A stretch of 64,000 nt of DNA from contig NC_051094.1 in the NCBI RefSeq assembly GCF_901709675.1, forward strand, positions 1,774,501 to 1,838,500, read 5' to 3'. The position numbers and the translations under genes are program-made. Shown one piece after another: positions 22,031 to 33,400 of the stretch; position 1 is the stretch's first letter, and each line of letters starts with the position of its first letter. The stretch comes from Syngnathus acus (lineage: Eukaryota > Chordata > Actinopteri > Syngnathiformes > Syngnathidae). Under the pieces are notes generated by a model. That model made no database searches and was not told the origin of the DNA. It saw only the letters and a program-made list of their open reading frames with translations.

Positions 22031-23539
22031 TCTACTGCTAATTTGCTTTTACCTTTCTTCCTCTCTTGCAAAGCCCTGCCATCCACTCGCAACGTGTAAA
22101 GTAAATAAGAACAAAACAGAGACCAGAAGAAAGTTAAAACAGGCTAGACGTCAATGATTTTCCTTTTTCCTTCACGGATAACATCTCTGCTCTTAGCCAA
22201 TCGCAATTATGCACTTTACTAACTTATAATCATCTGCTGATGTCTTCAAGACGGATAAAAACATTGAATGCCAGGTGCTTCTGATAGACTTTCTCTGTAG
22301 GTGGCCTGATGGAGGCAGAACCTTGGATGGATCTACGGAACTTCCATCATTCCTGAAGGAATTCCCACCTCCTGCTATTTTCTTAGTCAAATGTCTTTCC
22401 TGACTACAAAGTTTCTGAGCGCAACAAATTTGAGCAAGTCTGATCCTTCTGGAACACAAGGCAAGATGTGTGCCTCCTCTGTTTGGGTTTTGCTGGCGGA
22501 AGAGAAGGAGGTGGAAAGAGTAGCACGGAGGTCTGAAGTGTTTGTTTGTCAGAGTGTGTTGCGTGTTGTTGTTAGACTCATTGTTTCCTGTGTTGCTTCG
22601 ACTCCGGGTTTGTGTTGGCGTTTGGGGGGCTGTTAGTCCGGCGGCGGTACCTTCCTCTTTCTTATTGTCCCTGCTTCTCATTACAGAGAGTAAACACGGC
22701 ACATTTACCGGACCGGGCTAGCTTGCGAGAAACTGTGTGCGTGAGCTCATCTGCGGGATGGGATTGGCTAAGAACTGGAAAGAGATTCTTTCATTTCATG
22801 ACATGTTTATTTGAGTGAGGACAGATGCCGCAGCATAGTTGAATCAAAAACAATATTAGAAGATATGATAGAGGCACATGCAGTGCTGATCTTTTAATAA
22901 CAAACTGAAACCAAAAGCCTCCATGGATGACCACAGACGATTTTTTGTTGACAGATGATGATTTACATTGTCACCGGCTTTTATTTTGAAAACAACTTTA
23001 TCTCGATCATGTCGTGGTTTGTAACAGTGCTGGAAAACTCAACATGGGCCGCAAAACTATTTCTTAAATGTGTGTTATCATTTCAGCCTGATTGTTTGGT
23101 CAAACAAAAATCTGCAGATTTTAACTATGTAGGGTGGAATTGAAAACTTGGATCCTAGTTGTGCGCTTGTGCCTAATATTGTGACCAGTGAGTTTAGAAC
23201 TTCACTTTGAAACACATATGGAGTTGTTTTTATCTCCATCTAGGCCTTAATACCATCTCTGTTCATATTACTGCAGTAGAGACTATCTTGGGAGCAGAAT
23301 TGTATTTTTATATCATGGGAGGGGACAGTATGGATGACTGTGCGCTCTGTAAACACACAAGCAGCACACTTACTTCTTCACTCTCCCTTGACAGTCATGG
23401 CTGAAGGATGCTGCCAACAGGTGTGCAGTTGGGACACTTTTCTGACAGCCCTGGCACACACACACACAATTTTAACTTATTTATGTGTGCATAAGCGAGT
23501 CGATGACAGGAGGCCGGTCTCGCAGGGCGGTGCGCTCCA

Positions 23540-23610
23540 CTGCAGCTAATTAACCCCAGGAAATAATTGCAATATGCAAATGTTGTTTAGATAATTCACT
23601 ATACGCTTCC
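23540..23610. promoter_or_regulatory. Octamer-containing conserved-like block
   Basis: GCAGCTAATTAACCCC is followed by a perfect POU octamer ATGCAAAT at 23574-23581 and TTAGATAATTCAC. This is a compact set of homeodomain/POU-type sites. Its role is inferred only from composition. Confidence 0.3.
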
Positions 23611-24576
23611 ATGCCAGGTAGTCGTCAGTCACTCTGTTGCGTGCCGCTGAGGGTGAAGACAAAAAAATGCCTTACCGATTTAGGCGGGGCGATGGAAACG
23701 GAAGCATTCCAGCTGCTATTACGAAGCTTTTATATGATTTGCGTATGAATAAAATAAACACACAATGCCTCCATCTTTCCGAGTGAGGATTTCGTACATG
23801 TGAATTTGCCCCGCGACCGGCTTGGCTGGTGTCAGGCGCAATTACAAAGGAGGTGGTGAAGAACAAGAGGTAGCAGAAGCTAGAAGGAGTTCATAAAACG
23901 GTCTGATGAAGGGCGACGTGGCGGAGGGGAAAGTGGCGAGGCTTCAAAAGACTTTGATGTCACAGCCTTTCAGACAGATATCTCTGTCGCCGCCTGCCCC
24001 CCCCACCCGCACATATCAACACACACTCACACACTCGCAGCCCTGATGGCAGAAGGGCAGGCCGGAGCATTCGTTGCCTGCTCTTGCATCACACCCTGCG
24101 AGTCGAGGCGGGTGCTGACACGATGGCCTCCCTCGTGCTAATCTAGTGGCAAACACACTGACAGGTTCATTTACCTCCAGACAATCGCAGTAGCAAAAAC
24201 ACATCTAATGGTGTGCACAAAGTTTTGCACAAAGAGAAATTACACTGGGGGAAAAGGGCTTTTTCCTCGTAGAGAAATTAATGGGATTTTGTGATGAGCC
24301 GTAATTAGTAGAAAATGTACACTTGGGTGTTTCGCTTTGGATGTGAATATTGTATGCCCTTTACAGCAAAGAAGTCCACTTGGTTGACTTGTACTAGTTT
24401 CCTAATGTACGCTTGTGTGAAAATGGAATTTAATTGCATGAAACTAGATGTAAAAAAAAATCTAAAAATAAATATCAAAAGTAAAAATAAGTATTTAAAA
24501 AAATTAGAATAAAATATAAAAACAAAAGTACTGTTATAGGACAGTTGGACATCCTTGAATTTTCCTCAAGGCTGTT

Positions 24577-24589
24577 TGACCTCTGACAT
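24577..24589 (-). promoter_or_regulatory. Imperfect DR1 (ATGTCAGAGGTCA)
   Basis: TGACCT-C-TGACAT on +. One half-site is perfect and the other has one mismatch. It is weaker than the other DR1 sites and may be chance. Confidence 0.2.
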
Positions 24590-25552
24590 TTCCCTTACTG
24601 AGAAATAACGCAATGTTAACTCAATCCTAGGTCAAATGAATCTTTGCCGTCCATATCCAATAGCAGTGAATGAGTTAGTGTCTTCTGCTATAAGCTCATA
24701 ATAAAATCATTGCTTTAGGTCTCTGGGTCAAATTGCTCCCAAAAATTACAAAGTTGCTCCTCAAATGAAGTCATTGATTAGCAAAATTGCTTCTCAAAGA
24801 AGTAGTTATTTTCAAGCCTTGAGCTCTGTAACTAATTAAAGGAAATATATGTTCGCTCATATTCAGTCCATTCCAGGGTTGCACCCGGCGAGCGGCCGTC
24901 CAGGTTACTCCCGTGATTTAAGCATACATATTTTCCCTTGTGTGTGTTGTGCAGGAATGTGTGGTTTACTTTTATTGCCAGGCAGACACTTTGATAGGAA
25001 ATCAAAGTCTCGAATCAATGTCCCAAGTTCATTAATGGATGCCCTTTTCGCTCGTCTCCTTTTACTATTATTCGTCGCTTGCGGCCCCCGGATAAGTGTT
25101 TACATCTCTTTTTAATTAAACATACCCACTTGCTCGCAATATATGTGCTGGCCAAGGTAAAACGCGTGCGGCCATTTTGAGTGTGATGACTGATGTTTTA
25201 TTTCTTGACATGTATGTGGCGTCCATTGTTTTTCTTTTGACCTTCCCGCGCGTCTTCCCGTGTGGTCGCCACTGGCGTCGAGATAGGCCATTGATTGAGC
25301 AACCCGTTACAAATTAAGATTTAAACGTTACCTCTCTAAGCTTATTGAGTTTTACATTTAGGGCATTTGCAATATGCAAGACTTATTGATTGACTAAAGA
25401 GTGGCTCTTTATAGATATCTCCTCAGGCTAGCACCACTTTTCTATTCCTCTTTTGTTGTCTTTTACTGTAGCATAACATTTGGATTGCTGTTTGGCTCAC
25501 GAGTCACCCGCTTTGTCAAAGCTTGTAAAAAAGTCTGTTTGCGTTTTTGCAG

Positions 25553-25672
25553 GAAAACGCTTCCTCCGAGGAACACGTGCTGTACGTGTGGGATCACTTT
25601 GTGGCCAAAGCTGCAGCCAAGCATATCTTCATCGTGGCCCACAGCTATGGAGGGCTGTCCTTTGTGGAGCTG
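25553..25672 (+). CDS. fam172a: fam172a (ARB2A) internal exon: HSYGG nucleophile elbow
   Basis: This 40-codon exon, phase 0 on both sides, lies between TTTTTGCAG and a weak donor CTG|GTCAGT. It begins [16 protein letters not shown], then [18 protein letters not shown], then LSFVEL. The AHSYGG motif is the nucleophile elbow of the alpha/beta-hydrolase fold, with its serine codon at 25643-25645. The serine and both following glycines are intact, so the fold looks functional. Whether ARB2-domain proteins are enzymes or have turned the fold into a binding surface is not settled. The preceding helix (residues 5-22) matches vertebrate FAM172A with conservative changes. The oxyanion-side LIHGSG motif would be encoded by an earlier exon not seen in this window. 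Confidence 0.95.
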
Positions 25673-26230
25673 GTCAGTGTTTTTTTTTTTTTTAAATATT
25701 TTTTGCTCCTGCTTCACATTCTTAATTGCTCACTAAAAAAGTTATTTCAACATATGTACACAACATGCTATCACATTTTACAGCACACGGCGCCTTTAAT
25801 TGTACCATGGTGTTTAAGTGACAGGACTCAAAACGTCTGGATAAAAAATAACCTTGGAGGAAAAAAAACTGCAAATTAAATAGGGACAGTAATCGCATAA
25901 TATAAGCATTAATAGCCATACCGACTGCAGACACTTGAGGGAGTCACGTAGTGGAGCACTTGTTCAATTAGTAATTTGTTTTGTCCTGTCCTTGGGCTCC
26001 ATTCAACCACTAGATCAAGAATTGATCGCCTCCAATAAATTCTGTCAGGATGGCAAAAGACTGCTACTGTTACTGACATCCTGATTCCTCAGCCTTGAGG
26101 TGTATTGAAAAATGTTAGGAGAAGACGTGATCTAGTCATTTACATGGCTGACATATTTCACTAGTCAGCCGTGACGGACGGGTTCCATCTCCCGTCATGG
26201 AGTAGGAATAATATGCTGAATGTTTCTGCT

Positions 26231-26347
26231 AAGTTCTTGATTAACTCACTGGTCTTTGTGGTGTGTCGGAAAAGCTCCAGGATTGAAGTTCTTGATGAAC
26301 ACACTGGTCTATGTTAGCTTAGGTGTGTCAGAAAAGTTCCAGGATTG
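26231..26347. repeat. Two-copy tandem repeat of about 55-61 bp
   Basis: AAGTTCTTGAT followed by AACNCACTGGTCT starts at 26231 and again at 26286. Each copy ends TCCAGGATTG after GTGTGTC and GAAAAG. The copies differ by several substitutions and a short internal insertion, so the duplication is not recent. Confidence 0.8.
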
Positions 26348-26742
26348 GTGTCACCAAAGATAGATGTATTTTGAACCAAAACTATTAACTGCATGTTCTT
26401 CTCTGCAATGTGAGCCAGACAATCAGTTGGGGACTGAAGGTGGTTACTTGTCCCACTGGTGATTTCAGAAATATTTCATCCCTTATCTTTTTACCTGGCC
26501 TATTCTTTTCTCCCTAGTATTTTGTCATTTTAATTTGGCTGCTAAATATTCATGCCGTGTTTTGTCGGCGACAATCTCTTGGGCTTTTTGGACTGTGCGG
26601 CGACCAATCACTGTTCTTTCCCTTTGTATCCCTTCCCACATTCAGCATCTCGGGGTGTTTAAAGGATTTTGCGAGATTCTTGCTGGATTCTTTTAAGTAA
26701 TGTCCTTGTCAAGTGAGAACCCTGTTAAATCAGCCACACGCA

Positions 26743-26761
26743 GGCCGGCCGGCCGGCCGGC
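26743..26761. repeat. (GGCC)n palindromic run
   Basis: Nineteen bases of GGCCGGCC repeats followed by CACACGCGTG. It is short and self-complementary, and unusual in this AT-rich setting. Confidence 0.8.
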
Positions 26762-28155
26762 ACACGCGTGTATATAAATACATTACATACAGCTCCTGCG
26801 GTATGGGGATGATAACATCAAGACAAAGAGCTGAAAGATATCCTTTGTTCATTTTAAGTGACAGTGTTGGTAAATGCCAGCGCCAGGTTTCCCTCGAGGC
26901 CTTACCACCTTCTGTTGTCTATTATTGTTGCCATTCCTTCCAACCTGAAACTAATTGGGATAGCGGATACACGGTGGCAGCTCTCCCCGATCTCTTTGAC
27001 ATTTTTAGCCAAATGCGCTCCAGCCTTGCTGGGCGGAAAGATCACATGCAGGAAATACGCAAGATTTCAAGCAACTAGTTTTCTACATCATGCACTTATA
27101 AGCGCACACTAGCACACATACACCAGCTACTTAATTGAGGAGAAATTGGTCCAGCGGGATGGGATGGGAAGAGTGTGTGTGTGTGTGCGTGCAGAGCCTT
27201 GCGGGATGAACCGTTCGACACATGAGAAGACCCAGAGAAAACAAGCTGTCTTCGGGTTAATTACTGCTCCCCTTTGCAGTTAATAAATACATTTCTGATC
27301 AAGCCTATCAAAAGGGCCCGCTGTTAATTTCTCCCGCTCGCCCCCCCCCCGCCATGCTCCGGAGCATGTTAACCCCTGTGTGGCGCGCTCAAGTGTTTCA
27401 TTGCAATTTGATTTTGTTTTAAAAACACTGCGTACGGACTAATTATAGAAACATCAAAGAGGAGCTAACTGCCTTTGACTGCAAGTGCAGGAAGAGAAGC
27501 TACGGGGCAAAAGGCTGCTTGCTCTTTCTGCGAACCCCAACCCCCCCTCTCACCACCATCCACCATCATATGTTTACCCTTTTACCCTTGCGCGTTTTCC
27601 TTCTTTCCATTTTGGTTAGCTGTTGCAGCTCTTCTTTTTTCTTTTCAGAATTGTCATGATTGTCATGAGAATTTAGTACAAAATCTGACAAAAAAAATAT
27701 AATTAATAATATTAATTAATCGTGTTAATTATTGAAAATATATCATATAAAAATATATTTAGTTAATAATATTTTTTATGGTATATACACAAAGTGTTAG
27801 CCGTGTTTCGTGTTGATGTGTGATTGGTTTTCTGGTTCTATATTTGATTGACTGGCGGCAATTCCAGAGAAGCCAGAGTTGGCTTCATCTAAAAATGTGT
27901 TTGTTTAGCTCTATTTTGTAATGAGTTTCACATCAAAAAAACAAAATAGCGATCTCAGCGACAGAACCACAGAAACTGAGGAGTCCGCCATCTGTATCTT
28001 GTCTTTTCATCCATCCTCATCGCCAGGAGTGAGCTTAGACGTGTTGGCGGTGGTCGTGTTCCGGAAGAGTTGCCTGTCCCACTCTAACCTATGTGCTCTG
28101 CTCGAAAAAAAAAAAAAAAAAAAGCCAGCAGTCTTATTGGAAAGGATGTGGTAGC

Positions 28156-28177
28156 CTTATATAAGATCTTATATAAG
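28156..28177. repeat. Perfect 22-bp palindrome
   Basis: CTTATATAAG, AT, then CTTATATAAG. Each decamer is itself palindromic, so the sequence is at once a direct and an inverted repeat. There is no known function. Confidence 0.8.
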
Positions 28178-30079
28178 AAGGCATCTGTCTCTTTGCACAC
28201 AAGTGTGTGGGTGCCAACTAGTCAGCAGATTGAAATGAGCGTACCTCATACATGTCCGACAAAACCGGCCAAATCTCTTGGTGCCACCATCCATCCATTT
28301 TTTTAAAATGATTCATCCACACTTGATGTGTACAAAGTGAACAAGTGTCAATGTTTTGTAGAGAACGCCGTTAGCAAAACAGTTGGACAACTTGGTTCGA
28401 CTTAGCAACACTGTTTTCTTTCCTCTTGTAGCCCTCTCCCCTTTTTTTTTTCTTTTTTGTTTGCATTTCTTTTGTCCTTCCGGAGCCTCCTTCGCCCAGT
28501 CGGGGTGACCCTCGGGGCAGCAGCCGGGCCAACTCTGCCCTCCGTGCAGGACTCTCGCTTCATGACCGGCATGGTAACAGCCGGCAGTGAAAACACTCGC
28601 GCTTCTATTCCCCTTCCTGCCTTTGTTTAATTGCGACAGGGATTTCATTTGTAATCATTTATTGATTACGATTTTTAGACTTTTTGGACCCCTACAACAT
28701 CTTCATTTCCTTACGTAATTATCAAAGTATGTCTTTATCTAATCAGGACATCAAAAATTAATTGAGTCATGGAAGACACAAAGCTTAACAATGAAGTCTT
28801 TCAACAAAGTTCAGATTAATGAACTTGTCGTGAAAATTTCCGGGAAACACTCAAAATATTCAATTAAGCCTTTTTTCCCCTCCTGAATGTCTTTTTGTCG
28901 GAAGTTGCCCATTTCCAAGCTTCTTCCTGTGTTTTTGCACCACCTGGCACTAAGCTGGCCACTCAATGCACAGTCATGAAAGTGATGTTTTATTTTTTTA
29001 AAACACGATACAGATCCCAGTCAGACTGCAAATAGGTTTATTCCTCAGAAGGTGAATGTACCGAACGAAAGAGAACACAGAATAATTCCCAATGTCTAAA
29101 GGTAGCTTTTACTTTTAAATCTCGACCGCAAGAGGCCGTCAATAAACATTTTGATTCCATTTTTTTCCTCTCTTACTGCTAATAAAAATATGATTTTGTA
29201 CCATTTTCTTTCCTTAGCAGAACTATTGTATATGTTTCGAAACAATTTAACACATTGCTAAATCCAGCCAAAATTGGATATTGCTTGTATGAAAATCTTT
29301 TAATTCCATTTTAAAGAAACATATTATGTCCCTGAAAAAAAAAAAGCAACTGAAATGAGATACAGTACTTGGACTAATAGAAAATCTCTTCATTTGGTGT
29401 TCATATGCACATCTCAACCACCCTCTAAACTCTAGAGTGCTATCATGTCTATTGCTTCAGGAAGGGGCTAAAGAGATGTCTTGTTCCTTTTTTTTTTTTG
29501 AATCTCAATAGCTAGCGGGCTCGCAAGCGCTGCGGCATTGTGTCGTTTCCGTGTGTTCTGATGTGGCTGTGTGTCCGTCTTGTTCTATTCTGCGGGCTTA
29601 CGTGCGCCCGTGTTTGCATTTCCACGCATATAAATGGTCGCCCGGAGAAGCCTGAATCATCCTAAACACAACAGCTTGGTGGTTAGCAGCTCTCAGAACC
29701 ACATTAGGGAAGGAAGAAAAAGAGGAGGAGAGGGTGAGAGGCGATGATAAATGACTGGGGCGCACTAGCAGAAATTAGTGGAGCCATATGCAAAGCTGTG
29801 GCGTTTTGTTTGATGTGAAACAAAAGGACCACCATGACAAAAGTCCCGCTGCGAGGGCCGGCAGCCCTCAGGACAGACACCGAGAACGTCTGTGTGTGTC
29901 GCCCGAGCCTGAATGCGTTCCAGTCTCGTCTATATTATGTATATTCTCCCCTCTGTTTTTTTTTTTTTTGCACGTCGCTCATAATGACATACACGCCGAG
30001 CCCTTTGTACGGCCGCGAAAAAAGACGCGGTTTCCTCCTCGCCGCCGCCGCCGCTACGGCATATTTGCTCTATTAACCG

Positions 30080-30480
30080 CGTGAAATATAGACGTCTAAT
30101 TTCCCGCTGAATGAATAGGCATCTTGGAGAGCGGCTCTCCTCTTAACATAAGGATGTAAATTGAACAGTTTAAATGTCACGGCTTGCAAGCTGATTTGAT
30201 TTGAATTGATTTGCTTGTTTCTGGAGAAAAGAGCTCCCTCGCCAAAACTCGGCAATGCCGCCTGCCACAGAGAGACCAAGGTCTTTCTTTTTACCTCAAC
30301 AGCACATTGTAGGGCTTGTGAATTCTTCTATCTGCTGTGATTATGTACAAATGGCCTTCATTTGCCATCCATTTCAAAGCTGTAGTGCTGCATTGTGACT
30401 AGAGGCAGATGACGCAGAGCAAATTACAGCGGGTTTGCCGCCTGAAAAGGATACTCGCACAATAGGCTTTGTGAAGTATT
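30080..30480. promoter_or_regulatory. Conserved-non-coding-like block
   Basis: About 400 bp of complex sequence with no repeats. It includes GACGTCTAATTTCCCGC, GATTTGATTTGAATTGATTT, and a second segment with GTGATTATGTACAAATGG, GCATTGTGACTAGAGG and AGCAAATTACAGCGGG. The mixture of AT-rich and balanced segments is typical of deeply conserved enhancers. Untested. Confidence 0.35.
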
Positions 30481-33400
30481 CCCTTCAATACAACGCCATT
30501 ATGCTCACCTTTGTTGGTGTTTCTCTCTATGTTTTGGGAGCTTCCTTGCTTTCTAGATTACATTTGTAGCGCCGAGCCCAGGCGAGAAATGCGTGCACTC
30601 ATTTCTTTCAATATTGTCGCCGATTGCGCGTTGGGTGTTTTGTGTTGAATTTGTTTTTTAATTGAGCCTATTTTGTGACATGTTTTCGGTGCACGTGTGC
30701 TTACAAGAAAATCAAGGTTCATTAAAAAGTATCAATGCAAAGGTGTTTTAGCTAATGCGTGTCACAGTGCGCCGCTCATTCAGGCGCTTACTTGGCCACG
30801 TGTCGTTAGCTTGCACGTGATTTTGAATGTTGTCCATATTTGAATTGTTTGAGTCGATAATAACAGATGTTGGTCCTTTCTTTTCTTTTACTCTGTATGT
30901 ATTTCCTCAAGTAGTGGCTGGAAGCATTTGTTTGTTTAGAATCCATTCTGTCAACTTTTCCGCAGGAACTAGAAGTCTTACATATTGTTTGTACGAATTT
31001 ATATTCATCATCGTTGTTATTTTACATTGAATTTAGTTTTCTTCATTTTGGCTTTCATAGATCGTCTGAGACTTCCAACAACCAAGGGCAATTCCAAACT
31101 CAATGCCATCTCTTTAATTTCATTCACATTGTTTATAAACTCGCCAACTTGATGCCTGTTCACAGTTTGTTGTGTTTTGATGCAGCTTTTTGACTTGGGT
31201 TCATTTCCTAGAGGCAGACGTGGCCTCGCTGCTCTTCACTGTAAGCTAGCAACGGTCAATACGCCTCAGGAATCCCTTCCATGTTTTGTTTCCATTGTCT
31301 CTGTCTGTTTTTTAAAATGTATTTATGTCTCCAACCTCTTGGATAGCACTGAATTTATAACCTAGTGTCTCTTTTCCAACTTAGTTTGTGTTACCAAAGG
31401 TCTCATGCACAGTTCCTACTCGAAGGGAAACTAACTGAAATCATTGGCACCGCCATTATTAATCAAAAATATGCAATGTGCTTTATTATGGAGGAAAAGG
31501 ATCATTTGTAATATCTGAGCATCTTGGCTATGTAGTCCAAGCACTCTCCTTAGTTTGTTTGTCAAAACACACTCTTGTTCCCATGGCGATGTAATAGAAA
31601 CTCATCCCGACAAGTATTATTGAGAGGACCATTCATAAGCCTCTCTCTTGTTGTCGTCTTATTTTTCTTTGTCGACAAGAGGAAGTGAAATAGCAATCTC
31701 TTCTCAAGGCTCAAAGGATTGTTCTTGACCGTCCCAATCCCTGTCATATCTAATTCTTTTCAGCATTAGTAATCTTTTTTTCGGCACCACTTTGTAATGT
31801 AAGAAGCTAGGCTCGTTCGTACGAGTTCATTGACATCTTAAGGGATTCATCATTACATATTTACTGGCTTGGGCCAATCTCGCTGTAAGGTCCTACCCTG
31901 GTCCCATTGATCTAGTGCGCATGTTCACTCCCGAGGTTACGGGACGTGCTTCCATTTGCATAAGGCTCTGGGCAAGGTTCTTTCCACCATTGATTGGCCT
32001 GTCCATGAGCGCCTCGTGCCTTCTCACATTGATCACTTTTTCTTTTTTTTGTTTGTTTTCCTGGAGACAGTGCTACCCAGAGTTCAGCTGCAGCTCTAGT
32101 TCAGCAAACCTGGCGGAAGAAGAGGAAGGGACGCGGAAAGAGGAAGGGCTGATAAAAAAGATTGTCATGTCAAAGAGGATGGATGGAAAAATTTACCTTA
32201 AATATTTTTCGTACGTTTCTTGTGGACAGTTCTCCGAAATAATCAGCATAATTTCTGATTATCCGATTTTTAATCTTTATAAAAGTCTTTAAAAAGATAA
32301 GAAAATATATATATATTTTTGCTATATTTTTATATGTATTTTTTGGGGGGGTGTTAATGGTTAATTGTGTTACTATATATATGATCAAATACTGTTCATA
32401 TGTCCGTTGTTTGCTACTCCGCCATGGCAGCACAGGGCTCAAAGCCCCACAATGCACCTCTTCTCTTTGTTCCAGTGTGCCGCTTTGTCTGCCGCTCTCC
32501 AGCTTCCCCTCGGCTCGTAGCCTCCGAGGCAAGGTCCCGCTCTCTTCCCTCTTCTCTCCTTCTGACCTCCTTCACGCCGTCATTCATTTCAAACAAGCCT
32601 TCGACGCCGCCGTTGATTTCTGCGACATGACTCTGTGGCGTCAGTTTGCGTTTTCTGACTTAAGTGAGGTCGCAATTGAGCTTCTGGCCGTCGCTCTTGG
32701 TTTTTGATCACCTCTTTGTCCCATAAATATTTTTAATAGTTCGTATTAGTCTCCCCCCCCGCCCCTCGTTATCTAAACATCAGTGAGTACAACTTCAGCC
32801 AATATATTAGCGTGTTGTCCAATTGCGATACTTTTTTGCAACGGTAAACTCTCAACAAGATCTTTACGTATTATATGACAGCTTATTTGAATTCAACTCG
32901 GAAAATGCAAATGACATATTGTGCCGTAAAAAAAAAAAGTATTGTTGCTTTTTTGCTCTCTCCTCTGTTGTGTTATTTGCATTTTCACCCTTTTTTTTCT
33001 GGCGCCGGCTTTCCATTCTTCTCATTGTGGCATTTCCAGGCGTTCACCTGCTGTGTCTGGGTGAGTCAGATGGTTATGACCCAGGTCACCTTCACCAGCG
33101 AGGGAATACGCTCGCTTGACGCCAGCTTTGAATGTGCCACAGATGACATGTTGACAGCTCCAATGAATCGCTTGTCACTTGTCATTTTTCCCTCCCCCTC
33201 CTTGCTAATTTTTCCTTAAGAACACTTTGGATACACAAGAGGAATGCTTTGGGCACATGCATTTGCAAATTGCCGCGTGGGCATGGCTTGAATTCATCAC
33301 GTTCAATCTCCCTTACGATTGTGACCGGTTTCACTCTGAGCTGAAAGTAGAAGACGTCTTTAGACTTTTTGTGAAAGGCTGTGAGGAACAGCGAGGTGCA

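Larger units (their letters stand above)
17725..25552 (+). other. fam172a: fam172a intron (7.8 kb)
   Basis: A GT-AG intron between two phase-0 exons, with donor CGG|GTATGT and acceptor TTGCGTTTTTGCAG. It has no further exon. It contains a MITE end, a long AT microsatellite, clusters of nuclear-receptor half-sites and conserved-looking blocks, all listed separately. In 22193-22800 the 169-codon minus-strand frame resembles no known protein. Confidence 0.85.

Noticed and set aside
22193-22702. 169-codon minus-strand frame
   Set aside because: It has no motif or homologue I recognise and no coding-like codon pattern. The strand is opposite to the host gene, without splice or promoter signals.
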